Positions 1 through 9,412 of a stretch of 64,000 nucleotides of DNA are shown in pieces; positions within the stretch are counted from its first letter, which is position 1; each line of letters opens with the position of its first letter. Made by a program: the position numbers and the translations under genes. The stretch is from Archegozetes longisetosus (lineage: Eukaryota; Arthropoda; Arachnida; Sarcoptiformes; Trhypochthoniidae). The DNA lies in assembly GCA_018873245.2 (NCBI GenBank), contig JAEMBT020000023.1, positions 186,001 to 250,000 on the forward strand, given 5' to 3'. The notes beneath the pieces were generated by a model. The model was not told the origin of the DNA and did no database searches. It saw nothing but the letters and a program-made list of their open reading frames with translations.

Positions 1-455
1 CGAAAACTCAACGGTAACTAATTGAACTCTTGTTTCATTTTTATATAAGCTCTTTGGATAATTGAGTATATTCCAGGTCAGTAAATTTTCCTCCCAAATA
101 TCTGAATTTGCCTCGTTCATATTTTCAAAATCTATTGGTCCAATGTATAAAGACTTGGATTTTGTTACGAATAATGTAAGAAAACAACATAATATCAACT
201 TCATTTCACTATTTATTAATAATAAATTATTTTCAATAATTGACGATACATGGAAACAGTTATCTCATTTGTTACCCAAAAGACCGCAGTTGCACTATTT
301 ATCTGTTTACTTAGTTTGTGACTGATTGGAAATTGGTGGCGAATAAATCCTTGAACAAATATTAAAGTGCGACTTTGTTATTTTACTCAGTCGCAAACTA
401 AAACTCATACACGTCCGCTTCGAGCTCTTCATTACACAAATTGGCTTACTGATAC
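1..455. other. Window edge, no supported gene
   Basis: This stretch lies downstream of the minus-strand gene that ends at 456. It has one short plus-strand ORF (62-325) with no recognisable domain or supporting context, so it is not called. No repeat of the window's main families was seen here. Confidence 0.5.
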
Positions 456-1865
456 TTATTGATACAACAATTGAAATGAATAACCTGTTCCGTCGCCCGG
501 CGGCAGTCCCAAAAATAAATTTTGAAACGACTCATTGTTTCTGATTGAGATATCCTCTTTCTCGCCGTTAATTTTCGTAAATATTTTCGGAATCAATCTT
601 TTCAGTGCTTCGAAAGTAAGCATTTTTGTGATACTCGAATCAAGTGTTTCCAAACTGCATCGATTGTATCTCAGTATATAAATACTATCATCTTCAAATT
701 TAAGTGCGTCTCTCTTTGTTTGATGATATTTGGGAAACAGAAAACGGTAATTAAAAAGTTGATACTTTATAAACCTTTTCATTGTCAAGTCAAGACTTCC
801 AAATTGATATTCAATTGATTTTTCATACTCTTTCCAGGCACTAGCTATTGTCAGTCCCGAAGAAAACTGGTTTCTAAACAATATCTTAAATCCGTTGCAA
901 TCTGCTATAGGCAGTTGATTTAATAATGAGTTGAACCTAAACTGATTAAATATTTTCTTGTTTTCCGACAAGTTGAAACTAAGTATTCTGGTATCGCATG
1001 CATTCTTTCCGGGAACTAGTATAAATTTTAGTTTATCCAATTCTTTCCATAGCTTGTGAGTGCTCGATCGATTAAAGAATTGACCAATATTCCACTTTAA
1101 TGAGTCGGTTCTGTACAAGCAATGCATCTGTGTTAAGTGAAAGTTAAACAAGTCCAGTTCTTCCTCGTCATTAATATAACCTATAGTTTTATCGTGTATT
1201 TCCAACGAACGTAAATTTGGAAAGTTGTCTCTAAGAAAGTATAAGTCTAAGCCAGAGTTTGGTATCAAGGCATGAACCACATTACTATTGGACGAAACAT
1301 TATAGGCGTAACAGACCAATATACCGGAACTCGGAAGACAGTTGACAACAGTAGTAATTGACTTATCTATAACAAAGTGTAAATAGCATTTAACATTTTG
1401 AAAATTGCTAATACTTGTTATGTCAGAGAAACAATAAAGTGCCGAAACAAATATTGATTCTTGATTCAAGATTGCCGAATATTGACTTTCCTTGTCACCG
1501 TCTACAAACTGTTGCTTCTGATTTAATTTTGTTTGCATTGTGCACTCTGCAATATGTAAAGTATCCAGTATGCCAACGTTTGTTCCAGGTTCGTCAAACT
1601 TATTCAAATGATAAACTTTTAAACTTTGAAAGAAAAATTCAAAATAACTAATTTCGTCGAAGAGATTAAACAAATTTAAGTCGTTTTTGCACGACTTTAC
1701 TACATCCTTTGCCAGTATTAGCAAAAAGTCTTTAAACACTTGATTCGGGAGCCATAGTTTTTTCAAGTATAGTTTTCTATTTGGGTCAAAGTTGTTATAG
1801 ATATATGTAAACCAGTTATATAACAGAGTTAGGCGTTTGGCTTCCAGATCGACTAGACAATTCAT
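456..1865 (-). CDS. Conserved-looking protein of unknown function, 469 aa
   Basis: A long intact ORF starts at an ATG at 1865 and runs 469 residues. I recognise no domain. It is rich in Leu, Asn and aromatic residues, has no clear signal peptide or membrane span, and carries scattered cysteines. It is the last gene of a minus-strand series (9054 down to 456). Its size and place beside the LEF-9-like gene would suit a late-transcription or structural protein of a nudivirus-like genome, but that is context only. A profile search against P47, LEF-4 and LEF-8 families would decide whether it is a diverged core gene. Confidence 0.7.
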   Translation of the reverse strand: MNCLVDLEAKRLTLLYNWFTYIYNNFDPNRKLYLKKLWLPNQVFKDFLLILAKDVVKSCKNDLNLFNLFDEISYFEFFFQSLKVYHLNKFDEPGTNVGILDTLHIAECTMQTKLNQKQQFVDGDKESQYSAILNQESIFVSALYCFSDITSISNFQNVKCYLHFVIDKSITTVVNCLPSSGILVCYAYNVSSNSNVVHALIPNSGLDLYFLRDNFPNLRSLEIHDKTIGYINDEEELDLFNFHLTQMHCLYRTDSLKWNIGQFFNRSSTHKLWKELDKLKFILVPGKNACDTRILSFNLSENKKIFNQFRFNSLLNQLPIADCNGFKILFRNQFSSGLTIASAWKEYEKSIEYQFGSLDLTMKRFIKYQLFNYRFLFPKYHQTKRDALKFEDDSIYILRYNRCSLETLDSSITKMLTFEALKRLIPKIFTKINGEKEDISIRNNESFQNLFLGLPPGDGTGYSFQLLYQ

Positions 1866-1882
1866 TCTAGTCGATATAAAGT

Positions 1883-2362
1883 TTATGCTTCAATTTTTAT
1901 TAGAAATTTTAACAGTTTACATTCGTTCAAGTTGACCACATAGTGAGGTAAATAAATTATTATCTTATCAAAAATATGCATAATTATAATTTCAGAAACA
2001 AGTAAAGTGCTTATAGGTTTTACCGGAAATTTAGCAAAAGCGTTTGACTCTAAAAATTTATAAAATACAATATCAATAGTTTGATTCCTATATTTTATAG
2101 TTAGAGTTATAAACTTGATGCCAGTTTCTGGTTGATAAGTAAAATTTATTTTTCGCTTTATATGTAATATACGTAGTACACCATGTTTTCCAATGTAATT
2201 TGACCAGCCATCATAGTAATTTTTAATAGGCTCGAGTAAGACTTTTATTTTTGGAATTTGAATCTGGTTTACACGATTTTCCTCAATAAATATACTTGTC
2301 GCAAAACTATACACCGTCAATAATATTAATCCAATCACATAACCTACAATATTAGCAAACAT
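1883..2362 (-). CDS. Small membrane-anchored protein, unknown
   Basis: The frame is open from 2380, but the first ATG is at 2362, giving about 159 residues. The first 25 or so residues after this Met are strongly hydrophobic (MFANIVGYVIGLILLTVYSF), a signal peptide or N-terminal anchor. The rest is basic and beta-rich in appearance, with two possible N-glycosylation sites (NFT, NQT) and a single cysteine near the C-terminus. An N-terminal anchor with an exposed domain is common among envelope and PIF-type proteins of this virus class, but no PIF signature (cysteine pattern) is visible, so the family is unknown. Confidence 0.55.
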   Translation of the reverse strand: MFANIVGYVIGLILLTVYSFATSIFIEENRVNQIQIPKIKVLLEPIKNYYDGWSNYIGKHGVLRILHIKRKINFTYQPETGIKFITLTIKYRNQTIDIVFYKFLESNAFAKFPVKPISTLLVSEIIIMHIFDKIIIYLPHYVVNLNECKLLKFLIKIEA

Positions 2363-2425
2363 TTTTATAGAATATAACAAAGACTCTGTAATGAACCGAT
2401 TTTTATACCTCTTCCCTTAACTAAT

Positions 2426-2775
2426 CTACTCATCTTCCATCCTATAATCCCTTATAATATTTCTTTTGCTGTTTATTAGACGAATGTTCATAGCCTCAAC
2501 ATAGTCATAAATATCTTCAATTTCATCCTTTGTGAGCTTTGTAAACAAGTCGTATATAATATTAAAGCTCTTTGCATTCTTAAAGAGGATATTTCAAAAT
2601 TTTTAAATTCCCTATTTAAACCATTTCTTATGACATCTATAATATCCAAGTCATAGTGGTCTTTATTCTCTTGCCACAACTTTTTCATTTGATTGAAATT
2701 TTTAATACTGTAATCTTTATCGCCGCATATTTCTTGATAAAATTTTCTCATTCTTTCACTTTTACTCTTGACCAT
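2426..2775 (-). CDS. Small hydrophilic protein, ORF broken by a probable frameshift
   Basis: The ATG at 2775 begins a charged protein (MVKSKSERMRKF). Its frame closes at 2488. From about 2590 the neighbouring frame gives a much more protein-like, acidic and hydrophilic continuation that ends with a stop at 2426-2428, whereas the last 25 residues of the original frame look like shadow sequence. The switch lies close to short A/T runs near 2593-2606. Either a single-base indel (sequencing or real) splits one protein of about 115 residues, or the shorter form is the product. No family is recognised. It follows the upstream gene, which ends at 2786, within 11 bases. Confidence 0.45.
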
Positions 2776-2785
2776 GACTATCAAT

Positions 2786-3091
2786 TTAATTGTCACCTAT
2801 TTCTTTTAGCAATTGGGTTTTCGCTTTTTTAATATTATAGTTCAAGTCTATTGCTCTGTTTATTTTGAAATCTAGCTTGTTTTTTTCCAATATCATTTTA
2901 CTAGCATAATTTTTAATCTTATTATTATTGACTGCAGGTCTATTTTCTTTTGAATCCATTGATACATGCTTTTGTTTGGCAAGTCTTTCTAGCTGAGTTA
3001 TTGTTTTTCTTAATGAATTGTCACATACCAATTTCCGAAATGTTTCAAAATCTTTTGACTCCTTTTTTACTCCCTTGACTTTTTTTGACAT
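2786..3091 (-). CDS. Small lysine-rich protein, unknown
   Basis: This intact ATG-started ORF of 101 residues is very basic at its N-terminus (MSKKVKGVKKESKDF) and predicted mostly helical, with no cysteine cluster. The gap to the upstream gene, which ends at 3093, is one base. Such packing is typical of compact viral gene clusters. The charge suggests nucleic-acid binding, but no motif proves it. Confidence 0.55.
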   Translation of the reverse strand: MSKKVKGVKKESKDFETFRKLVCDNSLRKTITQLERLAKQKHVSMDSKENRPAVNNNKIKNYASKMILEKNKLDFKINRAIDLNYNIKKAKTQLLKEIGDN

Positions 3092-3092
3092 C

Positions 3093-3443
3093 TTATATTT
3101 TATTTATTGCCTGATCATATATATCATATACAATTGTTGGAATAAAATTATATAAATCATTTTCAAATTGCTCCTCATCATACGATTCAATAAACGACCC
3201 GTCAGGATACTTCATTTTATCGATTAGTTTGGCAAAGTTGTTTTCATAGTTCTCGAACCTTGATGGATCTGCTTTATAAAAGTATTTAAAGTTTCGCACA
3301 TCACAGGCCTCGCGATACTTTCTCCAAATTTTCTCAAATTCATACTGTTTTCTTCCTAAAGTATTTACACAGAATGTCACAATTTCCTTATCCAGACTAT
3401 TCGGAAACGCGACGCAAACCTTTACTTCGACAACCCTAGTCAT
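3093..3443 (-). CDS. Hypothetical protein, 116 aa
   Basis: The intact ORF starts at an ATG at 3443. Its composition is mixed, with many aromatic and acidic residues in the second half. There is no signal peptide, membrane span or motif I recognise. It sits in the tight minus-strand cluster, 26 bases after the 265-residue gene and one base before the next. Confidence 0.55.
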   Translation of the reverse strand: MTRVVEVKVCVAFPNSLDKEIVTFCVNTLGRKQYEFEKIWRKYREACDVRNFKYFYKADPSRFENYENNFAKLIDKMKYPDGSFIESYDEEQFENDLYNFIPTIVYDIYDQAINKI

Positions 3444-3469
3444 GCTCGATCCAGATGTGTCAGTTTTAT

Positions 3470-4267
3470 TTAGTAAAGTGCCAGTTTAAATACTTTGCCA
3501 CACGTATCTTTAAAATAACAATAATGGTAAAACTCGGTATCGGTTTCATATAGTACAGGAGATAAGATAGGAATTAAATAATTATTTATTCGACTAAAAA
3601 TCTGGTCTCCAATCAAAGTTTCGACATATCTTTGACTCAGTATGTTGGTATCATCAAATGCCTGCTTATTCAGCATAAGAATTTTTTCAATTTTCCTATC
3701 AATTTCATTTAACTTATAACCATTGATGAATATGTTGATATTCTTGAGCGAGAAATTTGTTCTGTCATTCTGTCCGTATTCACTCATTGTTTTTAGTCTG
3801 ACTAAGTTAAATGCAGAGTTTTTTGCATTGTGCAAACATTCTTTTTTAAAATACAGATTACCAGTCACAGAATACTTTTCCAGAAATATTATCAAATTCA
3901 GAGGATCGTGATACAAAATTGTTAGAAAATGGTGAACCATTTCCTCCCAGTCCATTGAATAACAAACTCTTTTCGGATGGTTCAAGTATTTCGCAAAACT
4001 ATTTAGTGTTAGTAGCATGTCATGTTTGCTTAGTTCAAACAGAAAAGAACAATCACCATCATTTGTAATTGTATCTTCAATGTCAACCAAAATCTTAATT
4101 GGCCCATCATTTATAAAAGGCTGCTTGAGTGTACTCTGAAAATTTTCCTTATCTAATTGAGTATTGTGTTTGTTCAAGCACTCGATGTACTCGTCAAAAT
4201 ACTCACAAAGAACTTGAAAGTAATTTTTTAATATTAAAACTTTATCGCCTATTTCTAGTGTGTACAT
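3470..4267 (-). CDS. Hypothetical protein, 265 aa, overlapping the LEF-9-like gene
   Basis: The ATG at 4267 lies 26 bases inside the 3' end of the LEF-9-like ORF, in another frame, so the two are probably transcribed close together. The product is soluble in appearance and shows no known motif. A short acidic stretch (VDIEDTITNDGD) superficially resembles a metal-binding or HAD-type motif but has no supporting second motif. It could be a late-expression cofactor by position. I cannot assign it. Confidence 0.6.
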   Translation of the reverse strand: MYTLEIGDKVLILKNYFQVLCEYFDEYIECLNKHNTQLDKENFQSTLKQPFINDGPIKILVDIEDTITNDGDCSFLFELSKHDMLLTLNSFAKYLNHPKRVCYSMDWEEMVHHFLTILYHDPLNLIIFLEKYSVTGNLYFKKECLHNAKNSAFNLVRLKTMSEYGQNDRTNFSLKNINIFINGYKLNEIDRKIEKILMLNKQAFDDTNILSQRYVETLIGDQIFSRINNYLIPILSPVLYETDTEFYHYCYFKDTCGKVFKLALY

Positions 4268-6218
4268 TTATATTCGAAATTAGGTTTCGAAGTGAATTTT
4301 TTGATACAAATATTTCATTATACAATTCTTGTTTATTATTAGAATAGACTATATTTTTACTCTTGAGTTGTTCTAAATAGTTTGATGTCATTTGACTCAT
4401 TGTTGTTAGGTTTAGCTGAAGATATCCGTCCACATTGATGGCAAGTCTCGCATTTATCCACCCGGTAATTGTTGCGTATAACAGTTGTATATAGTCATAT
4501 ATCGAAACGCCGTCCATGAAGGAGTTTTCAATTTTCATCTTTGGCAGGCACTGATAGCTCTGTAAAAATTGTATGGGAAGCGATCCAATGCGTAAAATAT
4601 ACTGTTCTAAATGCAATCTGGTTAGCGTGTATCCACTCTTCAATAGACAATTTGTTCCTGAATTGTCTAAAAAATCTTCCGTGATAATCTTTTGTTTTTG
4701 AAAGTTTTCAATTTCTCTAAAGTTTACCGAACTCGAAAAAGAGTTCATACAATAGAGACCAAATCTTCTGAATCTTTGAGTAAAATTGAAAGCATTCAAG
4801 TCTGAACTGGACTCGGAAGTTTCATAAATAATATTTGTCAACTCATTTAGTAGGTAATACATTGTTAGACTGTTTTTTGGCAAGAGTTTAAAAACTTTGT
4901 TACGTTCATTAACTTTCAAAATAAAGTTTTCATTTTCAATGTCTATATTGCACGTCTTTGGGAAACAATAGTCGAGAAATTTTTCCTTTAGGTGTTGATT
5001 CTGGTTAACCCAATACATTGCAATACAGTCATCTTGTGACGGTTGTATTCTTAGACGTGACTTCATGTAAACTGAACGCATGTTGTACTGACAGTTGTAC
5101 AACAGTCTGGTTTCAGCTAGAGCAGTCTTTATGAACAACACGGTAAAGTTTAACTGATCACCGTCAAAGTCTCCGTGACACCCCATAAGTATTCCTAAGC
5201 TCAAAAACAGTACATTACATAACTTGTCGGGAAGCAACTCTTTGACTTCCACTTCAAATTGACTTTCTGGTTTCAAATTTGGTTGTCGTTCACAGATCAA
5301 ACTTATCGGTTTACCCAACGATTCCCACAAGGCATAGCTAATTTTGCATTCATTGTCTTTTAGGGACGAGTCTGGCAGTATGGTAGCTCGACCATTTATC
5401 AGAAAACGTTTCTGAAGAAATAGTCTATAGAAGGAAGTTTTGCCAGAAAGTTGTTTATCTAACGGTAAACTATTTTGGGTCGCCGAATTACAGGCAGCTA
5501 ACTTTATGTCCAACTGTTGATTCCAATAGTTTCTCAACCACTTGAACCTGGAAACATCCTTATCAACTATACAGTTTGCCTTATTTTCGATTGTAAACTC
5601 TTCCTTACTTTTTATACACTCTCTAATATAATTCGAATTAAAACTCTTATTTATCCAATAGTCTTCCGAGTTATTATGGATCTGTTCACAATATTTCAGA
5701 AAGTTGAGATAAGGAGGTATGGTAACCATCTGGAAAAATATAGGCGGAGGGACATGAAAATAGTTGAAATAATGCTTCTTGTTTTCCCATTCATTTGAAC
5801 TGATCAACTCGCGTTTTAGTTCCTTCTCGCAAATTTTAATCTTTGGCAAGTAAATATGCAACGAGTTGAAGTTTCGTTTCTTGTTTTTCAACAGATCGCG
5901 ATGAAAGTAATTACAGACCTGATTCACGTGCGATATCTTAAAAAAGTATGCTATCCTAAACGTTTGTTCTATTGAGTTGATCTTCAATCTAACTAAAGAA
6001 TCGCTCAAGTTTCTTACGGCCTTTTGAACCAAGCTGATACTCTCGTATGTGTCACTCTTTTGACGGATATAAAGTATTTGGTCAATAAAATCGAGAAAGT
6101 TTTCTATAAAATACTGGATAGTATAGCTAAACTGATTGCTACACCCATCCGTAATTTCCAGTTGTTTAATATAGTTTTTGAAATATAGACTGGATGATGA
6201 TTTGAACATATTAGACAT
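4242..6218 (-). CDS. lef-9: LEF-9-like RNA polymerase beta-prime-type catalytic subunit
   Basis: Multisubunit RNA polymerases carry an absolutely conserved NADFDGD loop that binds the catalytic Mg2+. This protein has GCHGDFDGDQLN in the middle of the chain, preceded by a region ending in GRATILPDSSL that fits the RPB1/beta-prime block before the active site. Further on, about residues 590-625 (SFMDGVSIYDYIQLLYATI and following GWINARLAI) match the conserved bridge/trigger-loop neighbourhood. In baculo- and nudiviruses LEF-9 supplies this loop and works with LEF-4, LEF-8 and P47 to transcribe late genes in the nucleus. At 658 residues it is longer than baculovirus LEF-9. The N-terminal zinc region appears to lie in the overlapping upstream ORF (6104-6544), so this start may be internal. 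Confidence 0.78.
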   Translation of the reverse strand: MSNMFKSSSSLYFKNYIKQLEITDGCSNQFSYTIQYFIENFLDFIDQILYIRQKSDTYESISLVQKAVRNLSDSLVRLKINSIEQTFRIAYFFKISHVNQVCNYFHRDLLKNKKRNFNSLHIYLPKIKICEKELKRELISSNEWENKKHYFNYFHVPPPIFFQMVTIPPYLNFLKYCEQIHNNSEDYWINKSFNSNYIRECIKSKEEFTIENKANCIVDKDVSRFKWLRNYWNQQLDIKLAACNSATQNSLPLDKQLSGKTSFYRLFLQKRFLINGRATILPDSSLKDNECKISYALWESLGKPISLICERQPNLKPESQFEVEVKELLPDKLCNVLFLSLGILMGCHGDFDGDQLNFTVLFIKTALAETRLLYNCQYNMRSVYMKSRLRIQPSQDDCIAMYWVNQNQHLKEKFLDYCFPKTCNIDIENENFILKVNERNKVFKLLPKNSLTMYYLLNELTNIIYETSESSSDLNAFNFTQRFRRFGLYCMNSFSSSVNFREIENFQKQKIITEDFLDNSGTNCLLKSGYTLTRLHLEQYILRIGSLPIQFLQSYQCLPKMKIENSFMDGVSIYDYIQLLYATITGWINARLAINVDGYLQLNLTTMSQMTSNYLEQLKSKNIVYSNNKQELYNEIFVSKNSLRNLISNINVHTRNRR

Positions 6219-6544
6219 TTCGAATAGATATTTAGGGACATGTATTTTTCCAATTTTTCACCAAAAACTTTTTCTTCGTCTTTCTGATTTAAAATCTCCC
6301 CAATGTCAATGAAATTGAGTGTATTCGGACATTGATAGACAGTTATACTGTTGGATGACTTTGTTTCGTGAGTCAAGTCACAGTAATAACATTTGAAAAG
6401 AAGCTTTGATTGTCCTTTCTTTGATTTAGAGTTTATACTTGTCAAGTGGATAATTAAGTCGTTAAAGTATTCAATCCCTTCTTGTATTGTAACATACTTA
6501 TCAGGTTTAAAGAGCTGATACTCTACGCTCTGAATGTGATTCAT
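6104..6544 (-). CDS. Zinc-ribbon-like ORF, possible N-terminal part of the LEF-9-like protein
   Basis: This ORF has CYYC followed by CPNT and then CLIC, cysteine pairs like those of the N-terminal clamp zinc sites in RNA polymerase largest subunits. The frame is open from 6664, but that start is a TTG. The first ATGs are at 6643 and 6544, and a TATATA run at 6588-6596 upstream favours 6544. The ORF overlaps the LEF-9-like ORF by 115 bases in another frame. Its last 20 residues look out of character, while the other frame continues well. An A5 run near 6171-6175 is a plausible site of an indel. It is either a separate small zinc protein or the broken 5' part of lef-9. Confidence 0.5.
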   Translation of the reverse strand: MNHIQSVEYQLFKPDKYVTIQEGIEYFNDLIIHLTSINSKSKKGQSKLLFKCYYCDLTHETKSSNSITVYQCPNTLNFIDIGEILNQKDEEKVFGEKLEKYMSLNIYSKCLICSNHHPVYISKTILNNWKLRMGVAISLAILSSIL

Positions 6545-6672
6545 GATAAACCGTAATAACCTTTGAAACCTTTTAGAAAAACACAATATATATAAAGAGT
6601 ACCGATCGCACCGAACAACATCCCTATTTATACCTGAAAGCATCAACTTACTGATTGATAACAATTGCGATA

Positions 6673-7290
6673 ATGGATAGTTTTTTAAATATTGTAATCG
6701 GATGGTACAAAAAGAAATTTGAAGCGCAAGACAAAGTGTATCACAACTATGGCCTTAATAATAAGGTTAAGCTATTACTAAAAACAAAGTTGAACATTCT
6801 GGAAGATATTATTAATTACTTGACCAGTTTGAAAGGTATAAACTTTTTTGGAAATAAACTATTTGTAATATTTGATGAAGAAGTAACACTAAGTGAAGGA
6901 AGATTTGATTTGAAAACTTTGCTATTAAAAGTAGCCGTAACAGTTTCCGCAGATCTATACAATATTATATCAAACTTGGAACGCGATATGGATATTGTGA
7001 AATGTCTAGCTTATCATAAAATTATTTACATACCGTTAAGTTTTTACATAAACATATTAGGTTCGAAAAGCACTAGAAAACAAAATCTAATGAATGAGCA
7101 CTTGGTTTACAACAATTTATTTGAAAATTTTATCAAATTATACGAGTCAAATAATTTTGTAATTGTAATCAAGAAAGAAAATGGATTATTGTGGAATTCA
7201 ATTAACCAAATTTATTTAAAATATACAAGAAGTAATGAATCTAAGATACAAATAATTAACGGGATAACAAACTATTCTTTAGTTCATTAA
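6673..7290 (+). CDS. Hypothetical protein, about 205 aa
   Basis: The frame opens at 6655, but the sequence around the ATG at 6673 (MDSFLNIVIGWYKKKF) makes the better start. The product is helical, with an even mix of Lys, Ile, Asn and Leu and no motif I know. It is divergent from the lef-9 cluster and converges with the spliced zinc-finger gene, overlapping its 3' end by 35 bases (7256-7290). Confidence 0.6.
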   Translation: MDSFLNIVIGWYKKKFEAQDKVYHNYGLNNKVKLLLKTKLNILEDIINYLTSLKGINFFGNKLFVIFDEEVTLSEGRFDLKTLLLKVAVTVSADLYNIISNLERDMDIVKCLAYHKIIYIPLSFYINILGSKSTRKQNLMNEHLVYNNLFENFIKLYESNNFVIVIKKENGLLWNSINQIYLKYTRSNESKIQIINGITNYSLVH

Positions 7291-9054
7291 CAATCTTAAA
7301 ATAGTGTTTATAAACTGTGCTATTACAAAGAATTTTTCTTTTGCTTAAAATTTTAAATTTTGTCATTAAAGGTACAACTATTGAATATTGGTTGAGTATA
7401 GTAGAAATAAAGTTGACAATTTCCGTGTCTTGTACAATGTCAAAACTTAAGAGAATTGATTGAAAATCTTTAGCAAAGACATTTATACCGATTGGATCTG
7501 AATTGTTCGAGTTTATCATTAGTAAATAGTATAATGGAATTATATACTTAATTGGTAAGTTAAATTTAATTTTACAAGTTTGACTTGGGTCAATCTCATT
7601 CAATAGTGAAAGAGTATTAGTAAAAATTTGAATGATATTGTCTAAACTGCAAAAGTCTTCTGTGTCGGCGGTATTTGGTTTATCAGTATTTGATATTTCA
7701 GCGCTTGACGATTGTTTGAGTTGCTTTTGTCTTCTGTTGGAGTTAGTTTGTAGATCTCCCAGAGCCCAATATAGTGATTGTTCATCGCTAATATCATCGG
7801 CATCTGTTATCGTTGGAGATATTGATTGTTGACTATTGGGACTAATATTACTATTATTATTTAAGAAATACAAGTCCTCAATTGTGTTGCAAGTAGTTGA
7901 TATTTTTCTATCAATATAAGCTTTCATTTCTTTCGGATCAAGACTGTTGGCTACAATCAACTGATAAATATCTTCTTCATTGAGCCCTATTAAGAGAGAA
8001 AAGTCTTACACAATGTTTAAAGACCAATAATAACCTAATATATACTTTTCTTTCCAATTTCAATCTTTGGCAAGTGCTCTAAATAATAGAGAAAAAAAAG
8101 AGTAATGACTCAAGTATCTAATATAGTAATAATAGGTAATAATCGAGTATAATTACTTGGAGGAAGATTGCTTCGGGAAAATTTAAAATATTTACAAATA
8201 TAGCTTTTAAGTTGATATACATTAGTTGTCTCGAGTTGGTGAAAACTTTCCTTAGTTACTGAGTCGATATTACAATTTAAAATATGTTTGTATAGAGTTT
8301 GAAATATATCATTCGGGTTATGATTTTTCCAACACGAAACTGACTTTAGTAGATATACAGACTTATTACAATAACAGCAAAAGATTGAATAAGATCTTCT
8401 ATCATTATAGTCAACGTCGATATAACCATATGATATGTAACCTTTTAGTTCATTAAGTGACACTGAGTCTTCTTGCTTTCCTATAATAAATTAAAGCATA
8501 TTTATAGCTTAGTTAGAATAAACATGAAATGAACACTTACTGGCTTGAGTAACAGTTTTATTGTCCAATCCTTTAAAGTTATGCATACCCTTTAAGTGAA
8601 CTTTCATTTTTTCGAGTGGCACACATTTGGATCTCGCATTATTAAAGTTGAAACAGACACTATAGTTCTTGCAGACATTACATGTAAACCCCAATGTTTT
8701 AAAATAAAAGTCTGCACTTACTAGAAACCTATGTATATGAAAGTGTAGAAAATATTCCTTTGATTTGAAGACTGTATTGCAAACCAAACATCGAACACTT
8801 TGCTGAATATAATTTCGTTTTTTAGCTTTATCATTGGTATTGACTGTAGATATTAATCGAGACGGACTGTCACTTTCACATTCGCTAACATCAGAACTTT
8901 TGTAACTTAGAAGTGATCTTTTAGGCCTTTTAATCGCTTTTGAACACTCGTCATTTCTCGCAAACGGAGGAGTTGATAAAACTTCATCGTCGTCGCTAAT
9001 ACTTTCTACCAACAAACGTTTTCTATTACTTTTAGCACAATCAACTTGTTCCAT
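7256..9054 (-). CDS. Spliced nuclear zinc-finger protein, three exons, unknown family
   Basis: Exons are read as 9054-8541, 8480-8157 and 7986-7256. Intron 1 (60 bases) has GTAAGT and TTATAG. Intron 2 (170 bases) has GTAATT and TTAATAG. The three exons join in frame to about 522 residues. Exon 1 encodes a basic, Ser-rich start with two KR-type nuclear signals, then CLVC...HFHIH and CNVC...HLKGMH zinc-finger-like pairs. Exon 2 has another FCCYC...H motif. Exon 3 is Ser/Asn-rich and then helical. Exons 2 and 3 contain no convincing initiation codon at their starts, which supports splicing. The intron 2 boundaries are the least certain part. The gene is divergent from the Hsp70-like gene. A DNA-binding regulator is the simplest guess. 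Confidence 0.62.
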
Positions 9055-9412
9055 AATAGTTCACAAACAATTTAAATATATTTTAACACTTTAACTGATT
9101 GTTTTTATACTGTTTTATACTGTTGTATACACACTAAATTATTTGTTGAAAAAAATAGTCTGCCAATAAAAACACTGTGATGAGCAATAAGGTTAAAGTA
9201 TTAAATAGCCAATAGGATTCACAGAAATACATATACGCACAAACTTAATCATAGTTTGCTCAGAGATTACTCACGATGACTAATGTCCAATTGAACGAGA
9301 AGTCTAGTGTTAACAGCAAACGTTAAGTTCATTCGCAGTTTAGTTGTCGATGAGAAACAATATCAATTTTTTATCACTTGTATTTCAGTTCATATCTCCA
9401 AAATTTATAATA
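9055..9412. promoter_or_regulatory. Divergent intergenic region between the zinc-finger and Hsp70-like genes
   Basis: About 360 bases separate the ATG at 9054 (minus) from the ATG at 9413 (plus). On the minus-strand side lie repeated TTTTATACTG blocks (9103-9122), a possible TATA region for the zinc-finger gene. No copy of the window's main upstream module was seen. Confidence 0.35.

Noticed and set aside
62..325. Plus-strand ORF of 87 residues
   Set aside because: No motif or supporting context, at the edge of the window.
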